The notes under the pieces were generated by a model. It saw only the letters and a program-made list of their open reading frames with translations. It ran no database searches and was not told the origin of the DNA. The translations under genes and the position numbers were made by a program. Below are positions 7,976 through 14,525 of a DNA stretch of 25,119 nucleotides, in pieces. Source of the DNA: an uncultured Agathobacter sp. (GTDB lineage: Bacteria > Bacillota > Clostridia > Lachnospirales > Lachnospiraceae); assembly GCA_934359755.1 (NCBI GenBank), contig CAKRLV010000035.1, positions 1-25,119 of the forward strand, in the 5' to 3' direction. Positions within the stretch are counted from its first letter, which is position 1, and each line of letters opens with the position of its first letter.

Positions 7976-8004
7976 AGTAAAACACAACTACCAATAATTG
8001 TCAA
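7976..8004 (-). promoter_or_regulatory. SigA-type promoter of the ABC exporter leader
   Basis: On the minus strand TTGACA (8004-7999) is followed after 17 bases by TTTACT (7981-7976). The -35 box is perfect; the -10 box matches four of six positions. It would start a leader of roughly 390 nucleotides ahead of the TTG start at 7581. Confidence 0.55.
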
Positions 8005-8089
8005 CCGCAGTTTGTAATATTTTCTTATATTCGGGTAAAACTATCTATGTACCATCACAGTACAATTTAATGTAAGGGAGGTAATTTAT

Positions 8090-8299
8090 ATGTCAAATTC
8101 AAGTAATTCAAGTTCTGGACGTATGACAGTTCCAGAGGCAAAGGGAGCAATGAACAAGTTCAAGGAAGAAGTTGCTAACGAGCTCGGTATCAACCTCAAA
8201 GAAGGATACAACGGTGATCTCACATCTAAGGAAGCCGGTTCAATCGGCGGAGAGATGGTTAAGCAGATGATCAAGAAACAGGAAGAGCAGATGAAATAA
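8090..8299 (+). CDS. Alpha/beta-type small acid-soluble spore protein (SASP)
   Basis: A 69-residue protein with the two SASP signature regions: PEAKGAMNKFKEEVANELGI, and KEGYNGDLTSKEAGSIGGEMVK near the C-terminus (GYNGDLTSKEAGSIGGEM core). These proteins coat forespore DNA, shift it toward an A-like form and are cleaved by GPR protease at germination at the conserved E-[IFL]-A-type site; here the matching stretch is VANELGI. The ATG at 8090 follows GGGAGG. Family genes are transcribed by SigG in the forespore; I could not place a convincing SigG -35/-10 pair upstream. The gene shows the organism makes, or descends from makers of, endospores. Confidence 0.93.
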   Translation: MSNSSNSSSGRMTVPEAKGAMNKFKEEVANELGINLKEGYNGDLTSKEAGSIGGEMVKQMIKKQEEQMK

Positions 8300-8310
8300 C
8301 CAGACAAGCA

Positions 8311-8335
8311 GGGACTATCCATATCGGATAGTCCC
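8311..8335. terminator. Hairpin terminator shared by convergent SASP and DJ-1 genes
   Basis: A perfect 10-bp stem, GGGACTATCC (8311-8320) with GGATAGTCCC (8326-8335), and a 5-base loop. It lies between convergent stop codons. T runs are weak on the plus side, so efficiency there is uncertain. Confidence 0.7.
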
Positions 8336-8351
8336 AATTGTTTGCCCTTTA

Positions 8352-8900
8352 TTATTTCCACATTATCTTGCCTGCAACTGTATCAGCAGTCTCTTCATCC
8401 GTAAGGTATTTTACAATTTCAAGTGCAAATAGTATTGTTGTTCCCATACCTCTGCTTGTGATGATATTTCCGTCAACCGCTACCTTATCCTCGGTAAAAT
8501 CAGCTCCGGTTAATTTATCCTCAAATCCTGGGAAACAAGTAGCTTTCTTTCCATCAAGAAGACCAGCCTGTCCTAATACGCTAGGAGCTGCGCAGATTGC
8601 TGCAACAAGCTTCCCCTGTGCTGCAAATTCCTTTATAACGTTATTGACAGTCTCGTCTGCCCCAAGATTAGTAGTTCCCGGCATTCCTCCTGGAAGAACA
8701 ATTCCATCATATTTTGAGAAATCCGCTTTTTCCTTTGTCGTATCCGTCATAAAAGTAACATTGTGCGAACTTGTAACACTATTCTCACCTGTAATCGAAA
8801 TAGTATCAATCTCAATTCCTGCACGTCTTGCAATGTCAACTACTGTAAGACCCTCTATCTCCTCGCAGCCATTCGCCATAAAAATTCCTAATTTACTCAT
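8352..8900 (-). CDS. DJ-1/PfpI family protein (class I glutamine amidotransferase-like)
   Basis: A 182-residue flavodoxin-like protein of the DJ-1 (YajL/ThiJ) branch. The nucleophile elbow AICAAPSVLG places the reactive Cys at 103; the GCEEIE segment supplies the partner Glu (about 16), and the LPGGMPG loop is conserved. Known relatives are redox sensors, chaperones or glyoxal/deglycase-type stress proteins; which applies here is not decidable. Start at 8900 (MSKLGIF) because GGAGG is 10 bases upstream; two earlier in-frame ATGs sit on or before the ribosome site. It is transcribed from an extended -10 promoter divergent from the CYTH gene. Confidence 0.87.
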   Translation of the reverse strand: MSKLGIFMANGCEEIEGLTVVDIARRAGIEIDTISITGENSVTSSHNVTFMTDTTKEKADFSKYDGIVLPGGMPGTTNLGADETVNNVIKEFAAQGKLVAAICAAPSVLGQAGLLDGKKATCFPGFEDKLTGADFTEDKVAVDGNIITSRGMGTTILFALEIVKYLTDEETADTVAGKIMWK

Positions 8901-8943
8901 AATAAGCATGCCTCCTTTTGCTGTCATAGACTCAACTAAACTG

Positions 8944-8952
8944 ATTATAGCA
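8944..8952 (-). promoter_or_regulatory. Extended -10 promoter of the DJ-1 gene
   Basis: The minus strand reads TGCTATAAT, a perfect extended -10 element, about 44 bases before the ATG. No good -35 box is present, which is usual for this promoter class. Confidence 0.5.
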
Positions 8953-9012
8953 AATAATACATAATATTTCTATTTTCTTATACTATTCTTCATGAATTTT
9001 TGTTACAATATA

Positions 9013-9027
9013 TTACTATCATAGTAA
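9013..9027. promoter_or_regulatory. Palindrome in the divergent DJ-1/CYTH intergenic region
   Basis: TTACTAT-C-ATAGTAA is a perfect 7+1+7 dyad. It lies between divergent genes, outside both coding regions, and could be an operator. No regulator gene is adjacent. Confidence 0.4.
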
Positions 9028-9111
9028 CTATTTTTTACTTTTATATAATTACAAAAGACTGACAGTTACCACACTTAAATATAAAACAATAGAATCAAAA
9101 AGGAGCATAAG

Positions 9112-9561
9112 ATGGAAATAGAAAGAAAATACATTCCTAAAATTTTACCTGACAACCTAAGCCAATATGAAAGCAGGAAAATTGCACAGGGCTATCTGTG
9201 CACCAGTCCTGTTGTGCGCATCCGCCGTTCCAATGACGACTATTATCTGACATATAAAGGCGGCGGCATGATGGCGCGAGAAGAATACAATCTTCCACTG
9301 ACTAAGGAAGCTTACGAACACCTTCTCCCTAAAATAGACGGTATCCTGATTGAGAAGACACGCTATCTCATTCCTCTTGAAGATGGCTATACTGCCGAAC
9401 TTGATATTTTTGAAGGTGCGCTTGAATCTATGACTCTTGTAGAGGTAGAGTTTGAGTCAATTGAAGCGGCAAACTCCTACACTCCACCAGAATGGTTCGG
9501 AGAGGATGTAACTAATTCGCCAAATTACCACAACAGCTATCTAAGCCAGCACACTAAATAA
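9112..9561 (+). CDS. CYTH domain protein (triphosphate tunnel metalloenzyme)
   Basis: A 149-residue protein with the family's N-terminal EIERKY motif (residues 2-7), followed by alternating basic and acidic beta strands: VVRIRR, YYLTYKG, REEYN, EKTRYLI, AELDIFEG and LVEVEFES. These line the eight-stranded tunnel that binds triphosphate and divalent metal. Relatives hydrolyse inorganic triphosphate, fewer act as adenylate cyclase or thiamine triphosphatase. Most likely a cytoplasmic inorganic triphosphatase. The ATG at 9112 follows AAGGAG. It is monocistronic with a strong terminator after it. Confidence 0.85.
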   Translation: MEIERKYIPKILPDNLSQYESRKIAQGYLCTSPVVRIRRSNDDYYLTYKGGGMMAREEYNLPLTKEAYEHLLPKIDGILIEKTRYLIPLEDGYTAELDIFEGALESMTLVEVEFESIEAANSYTPPEWFGEDVTNSPNYHNSYLSQHTK

Positions 9562-9565
9562 AAAA

Positions 9566-9594
9566 TGTGCACTATCCTAATTCGATAGTGCACA
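9566..9594. terminator. Intrinsic terminator between CYTH gene and amino acid transporter
   Basis: An 11-bp perfect stem, TGTGCACTATC (9566-9576) with GATAGTGCACA (9584-9594), loop CTAATTC, preceded by an A run. The A run gives a T tail on the minus strand, so it can also end the convergent ABC operon. Confidence 0.75.
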
Positions 9595-9622
9595 CCTATA
9601 TATAAATCACATAACCAATTCC

Positions 9623-10420
9623 TTAACAGTTATTAGAATTAACAGCATATCTAGTGAGGAACTGCTTTGTTCTCTCTTCTTTTGGATTGTCTATAACCTC
9701 ATGCGGATCTCCCTGCTCTACGATTACTCCGCCATCCATAAATATAACATGGTCTGCAACATCTCTTGCAAAAGCCATCTCATGTGTGACAATAATCATA
9801 GTCGTATTCTGGTCAGCAAGTGTTCTTATTACTTTAAGAACTTCCCCTGTAAGTTCAGGATCAAGTGCCGATGTAGGTTCATCAAAACAAAGTATATCCG
9901 GCTTTAGTGCAAGTGCTCTTGCAATTGCCACTCGCTGCTGCTGACCTCCTGAAAGCTGATGTGGATAGTGCTCCATTCTCTCGCCAAGTCCCATTCTCTC
10001 AAGAAGTTCTCTGCCATGAGCATTAATCTTCTCCAATATTTCTTTCTTGTTCTTCTTAAAATCAGGTTCATCCTGTGCCAGAAGTCTCTCTGCAAGTGTA
10101 ACATTCTCAAGTGCTGTATACTGTGGAAAAAGATTAAACTGCTGGAACACCATTCCAAAATGAAGTCTCTTCAGGCGAAGCAGTGCATCGCTTTCTTTAG
10201 ATGCAATTGATGCATCAAAAAGTGTATCTCCATTTACAATAATCTTCCCCGAGTTAGGCTTCTCAAGAAAATTCAGACAACGAAGAAGTGTCGTCTTTCC
10301 AGAACCAGATGAGCCTATTATAGCAAGTGCAGTTCCCTCTTCCATGGAGAAACTGACATCTTTAAGGACACTTGTCTTTCCAAAATGCTTCTCAATATTC
10401 TTTACCTCTAATATTGCCAT
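9623..10420 (-). CDS. Polar amino acid ABC importer, ATP-binding protein (GlnQ/HisP-like)
   Basis: A 265-residue cytoplasmic ATPase. Walker A GSSGSGKTT, Q-loop VFQQFNLFPQ, signature LSGGQQQR, Walker B ILCFDEPTSALDPE and switch His in VTHEMAF are all present and canonical. The LDPE and FQQFNLFP wording is typical of the polar amino acid uptake family. An insertion (about 105-125, LAQDEPDFKKNKKEIL) relative to GlnQ is common in the clostridial subgroup. The ATG at 10420 follows AGGAGG; the upstream permease stop lies at 10430, so translation is closely spaced. It powers import through the permease encoded just before it. Confidence 0.92.
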   Translation of the reverse strand: MAILEVKNIEKHFGKTSVLKDVSFSMEEGTALAIIGSSGSGKTTLLRCLNFLEKPNSGKIIVNGDTLFDASIASKESDALLRLKRLHFGMVFQQFNLFPQYTALENVTLAERLLAQDEPDFKKNKKEILEKINAHGRELLERMGLGERMEHYPHQLSGGQQQRVAIARALALKPDILCFDEPTSALDPELTGEVLKVIRTLADQNTTMIIVTHEMAFARDVADHVIFMDGGVIVEQGDPHEVIDNPKEERTKQFLTRYAVNSNNC

Positions 10421-10429
10421 GTCATCCTC

Positions 10430-11086
10430 CTATCTGAAATAATCAAGCTTCTTTTCGATATAATTAAATAGTAAAGTAAGGATGCCGACAAATACCAGAT
10501 AGAATACACCGGTGTAGAAAAGTGGCCAGGTAAGTCCATCCGATTTCATAAATGCTGCACCTGCAAATGTAAGTTCATATGCTGCAATAATTCTTGCAAG
10601 TGAAGTATCCTTTACCAGAGTAATAATCTCATTTGACATCGGTGGCACAACCCTCTTTATCATCTGAAGCAGAGTAATCTTAAAGAAAATCTGTCTCTTT
10701 GTCATGCCAAGCACCTGTCCAGCTTCTCTTTGTCCAGCTGGAACACCCTCAATGCCTCCACGGAATATAACCGAAAAATAGCAGGCATAGTTTATAACAA
10801 ATGCTACAACTGTTGCAGTAATTCGTCCAGTCTCATTTCCACTCCATATAGGCTTTCCAAGCCATAAGCCTGGTCCGTAAAATATGATAATAAGCTGCAG
10901 CATAAGAGGTGTACCTCTTATAATCCACACAAACACATTAACCAGTGCCTTTACTGGTCTAAACTTACTTAATAACCCAAAGGCAAATATAAGTCCCAGT
11001 GGAAGTGCAAAAATCAATGTAAGAATAAATATTTCAAATGTTGTCGCCAGACCACCAAATAGCGACTGCGTAACTGTCCAAAACAT
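10430..11086 (-). CDS. Polar amino acid ABC importer, permease
   Basis: A 218-residue inner-membrane protein with about five transmembrane segments and the EAA-loop region (GQREAGQVLGMTKRQIFFKI), which contacts the ATPase. Segment WIIRGTPLMLQLIIIFY is diagnostic of the His/Glu/Gln/Arg permease family, and SLARIIAAYELTFAG fits its C-terminal part. Only one permease gene is present, so a homodimer is expected. The ATG at 11086 is one base after the stop of the binding-protein gene, whose last codons contain the GGAG ribosome site, implying translational coupling. Confidence 0.92.
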   Translation of the reverse strand: MFWTVTQSLFGGLATTFEIFILTLIFALPLGLIFAFGLLSKFRPVKALVNVFVWIIRGTPLMLQLIIIFYGPGLWLGKPIWSGNETGRITATVVAFVINYACYFSVIFRGGIEGVPAGQREAGQVLGMTKRQIFFKITLLQMIKRVVPPMSNEIITLVKDTSLARIIAAYELTFAGAAFMKSDGLTWPLFYTGVFYLVFVGILTLLFNYIEKKLDYFR

Positions 11087-11087
11087 T

Positions 11088-11894
11088 TTATTTCTCCTGT
11101 TCTACAACCACCTGTGCATTATTACAATATGCATTAGTACATTCCATTGCAGATGTAACTTCATCTGTGAGAGTCATTCCGTTCCATACTACATCAATGC
11201 TCTTTGCATCAAGTTCCATTACCTTGTTATCCCAGTCAATGACAACGAAGTCTACCTCAACTCCAAGCTTCTCTCCTACAAGTCTTGCCATATCTGCATC
11301 AAATCCAACCCAGTTATCTGAATCATCCTTGTAATCCATAGGCTCGAACTCTGTGATTCCAACTACAAGCTTTCCTTTTTCTTTTATATAGTCAACATCA
11401 CTATCACTTGCAGACTGCTCGAATTTAGAATCTGCCTGCTCAAGCAAAGACTCCTGAACACCATATTTCTTTGCAATCTCCTGCATTGAACCATCTGCAT
11501 ATGATTCTGCAAATACTTCATTAATATATGAAGCAAGGTCTGATCCCTTACGGCATCCAACACCATACTTCTCACTTGTCAATTCATCTGTATGTACAAG
11601 ATTTGGATAGCTTGTTCCTTCGCCAATCATTGCACCAGCCATGAGAAGATCAATGATAGCTGCGTCAGATGTTCCTGACTGAACTTCCATAAGAGCATCA
11701 GCCTGTGATGTAACTGAATTGTATTTAAAACCTTTCTCTTTTGCGGCAGCCTCTCCTGCTGAACCAGCCTCTACTGCGTATACTTTTCCATCATCATTTC
11801 CACTATTCTCTGTTCCAGACTTCTTGCCACTTCCACAGGCAGTAAGTCCCAAAGCCATAGTTGCCACTAATAATAATGCAATTCCTCTTTTCAT
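11088..11894 (-). CDS. Amino acid-binding lipoprotein (SBP_bac_3-like), circularly permuted
   Basis: A 268-residue lipoprotein: signal peptide, lipobox LTAC with Cys20, then a Gly/Ser-rich linker to about 35. The mature order is unusual. Residues 36-152 (GKVYAVEAGSAGE... GTSDAAIIDLLMAGAM... YGVGCRKGSDLA... MQEIAKKYGVQ) are what normally forms lobe 2 and the C-terminal helix. Residues 166-268 (VDYIKEKGKLVVGITEFEP... VGFDADMA... VVWNGMTLTDE... CNNAQVVV) are the canonical N-terminal lobe 1. A linker (153-165) joins the old C- and N-termini. All parts of a complete binding protein are present, only reordered. Total length is normal. ATG at 11894 follows GGAGG. It should deliver a polar amino acid to the adjoining permease. 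Family call strong; ligand unknown. Confidence 0.9.
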   Translation of the reverse strand: MKRGIALLLVATMALGLTACGSGKKSGTENSGNDDGKVYAVEAGSAGEAAAKEKGFKYNSVTSQADALMEVQSGTSDAAIIDLLMAGAMIGEGTSYPNLVHTDELTSEKYGVGCRKGSDLASYINEVFAESYADGSMQEIAKKYGVQESLLEQADSKFEQSASDSDVDYIKEKGKLVVGITEFEPMDYKDDSDNWVGFDADMARLVGEKLGVEVDFVVIDWDNKVMELDAKSIDVVWNGMTLTDEVTSAMECTNAYCNNAQVVVEQEK

Positions 11895-11992
11895 GATATT
11901 CCTCCATGCAAAAATTATTTATCTTCTGTAACCTGACACAAGGCTACAATCTTTTACCATATTAGCAAATTATCACGCTAAAGTAAAGTATT

Positions 11993-12024
11993 AAAAAAGA
12001 TGGCTGCCTAATGGCTGCCACCTT
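11993..12024 (-). terminator. Terminator of the three-gene hypothetical operon
   Basis: Stem AAGATGGCTGCC (11997-12008) with GGCTGCCACCTT (12013-12024), two internal mismatches, loop TAAT. On the minus strand it is followed by six T. It isolates the hypothetical operon from the amino acid importer, which must have its own promoter in 11895-11996; none is convincing there. Confidence 0.7.
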
Positions 12025-12036
12025 ATATCTCTTATA

Positions 12037-12753
12037 TTATCTGAGTCTGTTTGAAAATTCATAGCGCTGTCTTGTTCTGATTGCCTGCCTTAAATCATCA
12101 TACCTCTTCATCAAATCACCATCTGGAATTACAACATCCATGACAACCGCAATATCATCTACAAGCTTGTCTGTGATACAATCCCGCATCGATACCAGAA
12201 CATTGTACTTCTCATCGAATGTCTCCGCATCAAGAAATTCCATCAGCTTCGGATTCGGTATTTCCTCCTGCGCTTCAACCGGTTCTGCATATGCTTTAGT
12301 TGGTTCTCCATATGTCTTAACCGGTTCGTTATCTGCTTCAGTTGGTTCATCATGCATTTCTGCTGTCCCATCGCTTACTTCAGCTTTTACATCACTCACT
12401 TCTGCTTTTGCATCACTCGCTTCTGCTTTTACATCACTCGCTTCTGCTTTTACATCACTCACTTCTGCGGTTGGCTCGCAGGTTCTTGTAGCAGCCGCTT
12501 TCTTTCCCGCCAGTTCTTCTCTTTCAACTTTCTCAAATCTGTATTTTTGAATGACCTCTGGATATTTGCCATGGTCCACTTCGCTCATAAACATCTCGAG
12601 CGGTCTTGCATATACACCGAAATCATCATAGAGTGCCTGATATATTACAAGCAGTTCTTTCGTCTCCGAATGCCTTGCCACTGTAACTATCTGATATAAT
12701 TTATTTTTAAAATGTCTGTAAATATCTCCCGTCTTTGGAATCTGGTCTCTCAT
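12037..12753 (-). CDS. DUF1653-like domain protein with heptapeptide repeats and C-terminal helical domain
   Basis: About 238 residues. The N-terminal 65 residues (GDIYRHFKNKLYQIVTVARH... YQALYDDFGVYARPLEMF) match the DUF1653 pattern, a small beta-rich domain of unknown function. A middle low-complexity region has four to five copies of a heptad E-[AV]-S-D-[VA]-K-A, then Pro/Glu-rich octads such as EPTKAYAEPV. A C-terminal acidic helical segment of about 70 residues follows. Start at 12753 (MRDQIPKTG) because GAGG lies 7 bases upstream; an upstream TTG overlaps that site. It is the last gene of a three-gene operon, 22 bases after its neighbour. Function unknown; the repeat looks like a flexible linker. 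Confidence 0.65.
   Translation of the reverse strand: MRDQIPKTGDIYRHFKNKLYQIVTVARHSETKELLVIYQALYDDFGVYARPLEMFMSEVDHGKYPEVIQKYRFEKVEREELAGKKAAATRTCEPTAEVSDVKAEASDVKAEASDAKAEVSDVKAEVSDGTAEMHDEPTEADNEPVKTYGEPTKAYAEPVEAQEEIPNPKLMEFLDAETFDEKYNVLVSMRDCITDKLVDDIAVVMDVVIPDGDLMKRYDDLRQAIRTRQRYEFSNRLR
12377..12468. repeat. 21-bp in-frame tandem repeats inside the DUF1653-like gene
   Basis: Four full copies of ACTTCTGCTTTTACATCACTC with few changes (12377, 12398, 12419, 12440) plus a partial copy. The period of 21 keeps the reading frame and encodes the heptad SDVKAEA. Copy number is likely variable between strains. Confidence 0.85.
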
Positions 12754-12775
12754 TCTTCTGCCTCTTTTCAACTAT

Positions 12776-13510
12776 TTATACGCTGTCGGATATACCAACA
12801 GATGTATCTGGTATTGTAAAATTGGAAATCATGTCAAGTGCTTCCCCAACAAAATCTCTCTCAAAACTCATGCTTCCGTCATATCCTTTTATCATGAGAT
12901 CTTCTATACTTCCAAGTATACTCTCTTCTGGTACTATAACATCCGCATTATTCTGATGAGACTGGCATACTGTCGAATGTTCTACAGGCTTTTCGACTTT
13001 TCTCTCTGAATGGCTATGCATCTTCTCGATCTCTGCAAGTGTTGTATCTTCTTTTAATTTGTCATTGTTTTTCTTAGCTTTTTGAACAATTTCATTGTTT
13101 TTCTGGTATGCAGTCGTCGCCCTTGTCTGATTTGTTCTGCTTACATTCTCGACACTAACAGGCTTAATATACTTGTTCTTATTGTATTCCTGCACTCTCT
13201 GCTGATATCTTTTCTGTGCCTCTGATAGCTCATTTAACTCGGGATTTGTTGCGCTGTCCCTATATGAATTATCTGCTGCATTATTCTTCTGATATGCATT
13301 ATTTGCTGCTTTTCTCTGATATGTATTATTAGGCTGATATGTGTTATTGGGCTGATATGTATTATTTGTCCCATATGTATTATTTCCCTGATTGTTCATA
13401 TTATTCTGCATCGGCGGTGTATTGAAATTTCTTCTGCCCTGCTTTGTTGTCGCATTTGTCTTGTTCAACACATAAACTAATATAACAATAAATATTATTA
13501 ATCCTATCAT
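12776..13510 (-). CDS. Membrane-anchored Asn/Gln-rich protein, function unknown
   Basis: A 244-residue protein. Residues 2-15 form one hydrophobic helix without a cleavage motif, so it is probably a membrane anchor with the rest soluble. Residues 30-85 are rich in Asn, Tyr, Gln and carry repeats NNTYQP (three close copies, plus degenerate NNAYQK). Residues 95-180 are charged and helical (coiled-coil-like). The last 50 residues form a small acidic domain (PEESILGSIEDLMIKGYDG...). ATG at 13510 follows GAGGAG. Middle gene of the operon. I do not recognise the family. Short 18-bp DNA repeats underlie the NNTYQP block (about 13318-13385). Confidence 0.6.
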   Translation of the reverse strand: MIGLIIFIVILVYVLNKTNATTKQGRRNFNTPPMQNNMNNQGNNTYGTNNTYQPNNTYQPNNTYQRKAANNAYQKNNAADNSYRDSATNPELNELSEAQKRYQQRVQEYNKNKYIKPVSVENVSRTNQTRATTAYQKNNEIVQKAKKNNDKLKEDTTLAEIEKMHSHSERKVEKPVEHSTVCQSHQNNADVIVPEESILGSIEDLMIKGYDGSMSFERDFVGEALDMISNFTIPDTSVGISDSV

Positions 13511-13522
13511 ATTAACTCCTCT

Positions 13523-14287
13523 CTATACGTGACATATATCTTTAAGCACAAGCCGCATAAGCTCCTCATGACTATATGAATCTGAATTTGCTCTCACAAA
13601 CGGCTTTATTTCCGCCAGAATTCTCTGTGACTTATTATCCAGACATCCCTCATATCTGTCGCTTAATGCCTGCGCCTGCTTCACACACAATGTAAGCTGA
13701 TTTTCAATCGGTGTGATGAAATCACGCTTATATATTTCCATAACCCTGTCAACCTTCTGGGAAAAATTCAATTCAGAAAGTTCAGAATTATTGTGTCCTA
13801 AATAAAAAAATGTCAATGCAAAAAGTTCTGGACGTTCTCTTTCCAATCCCTCTTTGGCAAGAGCAAGAAGGTTCTCTATCTCACTTTGAAGGATTACTCC
13901 ATTCTCATTCTTGCTGACATATGCCGGTCCAAGCTTTAGTATGGATTCTAATGTTGAATGAAAATCCTTATCCTCTTTGCTAATAAGAAATTCATCATCA
14001 AAAGTCCCCTGCATCTTCTTAATATCTTTAAGAATCTCTCCAAACCGCGTCTTCCCGGTTCCTGCAAGCGGTTCATATCCCCTTATCATCTGTTCAAGTT
14101 CTCCAAGTTCCGTTATGAGACGTTCGAGATTTTCCTTCCCGCTATAGTAGCGTCCCATACAGATAAGTGCTTCTTTTCTGGTTTTCTCATACATCTTAAG
14201 CCAGGGTTTTACTACATTCATATCTGCATTCGTAGCAATAAATGCAGTTTTAATTTTCTTTACCTGTTCATCTCCACCAAACAACAT
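13523..14287 (-). CDS. Helical soluble protein of unknown function
   Basis: A 254-residue protein without signal peptide or membrane segments, rich in amphipathic helices (KIKTAFIATNADMNVVKPWL, RLITELGELEQMIRGYEP, ENLLALAKEGLERERPEL). No nucleotide-binding loop, metal motif or catalytic signature is visible. The ATG at 14287 follows GGGTG. It is the first gene of the three-gene operon; its last codons are followed 12 bases later by the membrane-anchored neighbour, so the two may interact. No family recognised. Confidence 0.6.
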   Translation of the reverse strand: MLFGGDEQVKKIKTAFIATNADMNVVKPWLKMYEKTRKEALICMGRYYSGKENLERLITELGELEQMIRGYEPLAGTGKTRFGEILKDIKKMQGTFDDEFLISKEDKDFHSTLESILKLGPAYVSKNENGVILQSEIENLLALAKEGLERERPELFALTFFYLGHNNSELSELNFSQKVDRVMEIYKRDFITPIENQLTLCVKQAQALSDRYEGCLDNKSQRILAEIKPFVRANSDSYSHEELMRLVLKDICHV

Positions 14288-14455
14288 CTATATCACCCTA
14301 TCTCATTTTATTCTATATACATCCATCAATGCTTCTCTACATATATACAGCATCAGTTCAACACTATCTTTTTTAATCATCCTCTCTAATATTACTACAT
14401 CTTCATGAAATTAACCAGTACAAAGTACAATTACAGGAATTATGCGAAATTAAAG

Positions 14456-14493
14456 AAAGGTATCTATTACTCTTTACTGTAATAGATACCTTT
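14456..14493. terminator. Strong bidirectional hairpin terminator after oppA
   Basis: A perfect 15-bp stem, AAAGGTATCTATTAC (14456-14470) with GTAATAGATACCTTT (14479-14493), loop of 8. On the minus strand it is followed by CTTTAATTT. It ends the opp operon about 33 bases after the oppA stop. Confidence 0.8.
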
Positions 14494-14525
14494 AATTCTC
14501 TCTTTAGATGAAATTACATTCTGGA

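Noticed and set aside
12377..12468. Regular 21-bp repeats as a CRISPR array.
   Set aside because: Units are directly adjacent without spacers, and they are in frame in a protein-coding gene.
12140..12550. A 136-residue Ser/Thr-rich plus-strand ORF opposite the DUF1653-like gene.
   Set aside because: It is the antisense shadow of the 21-bp repeats, with no ribosome site.
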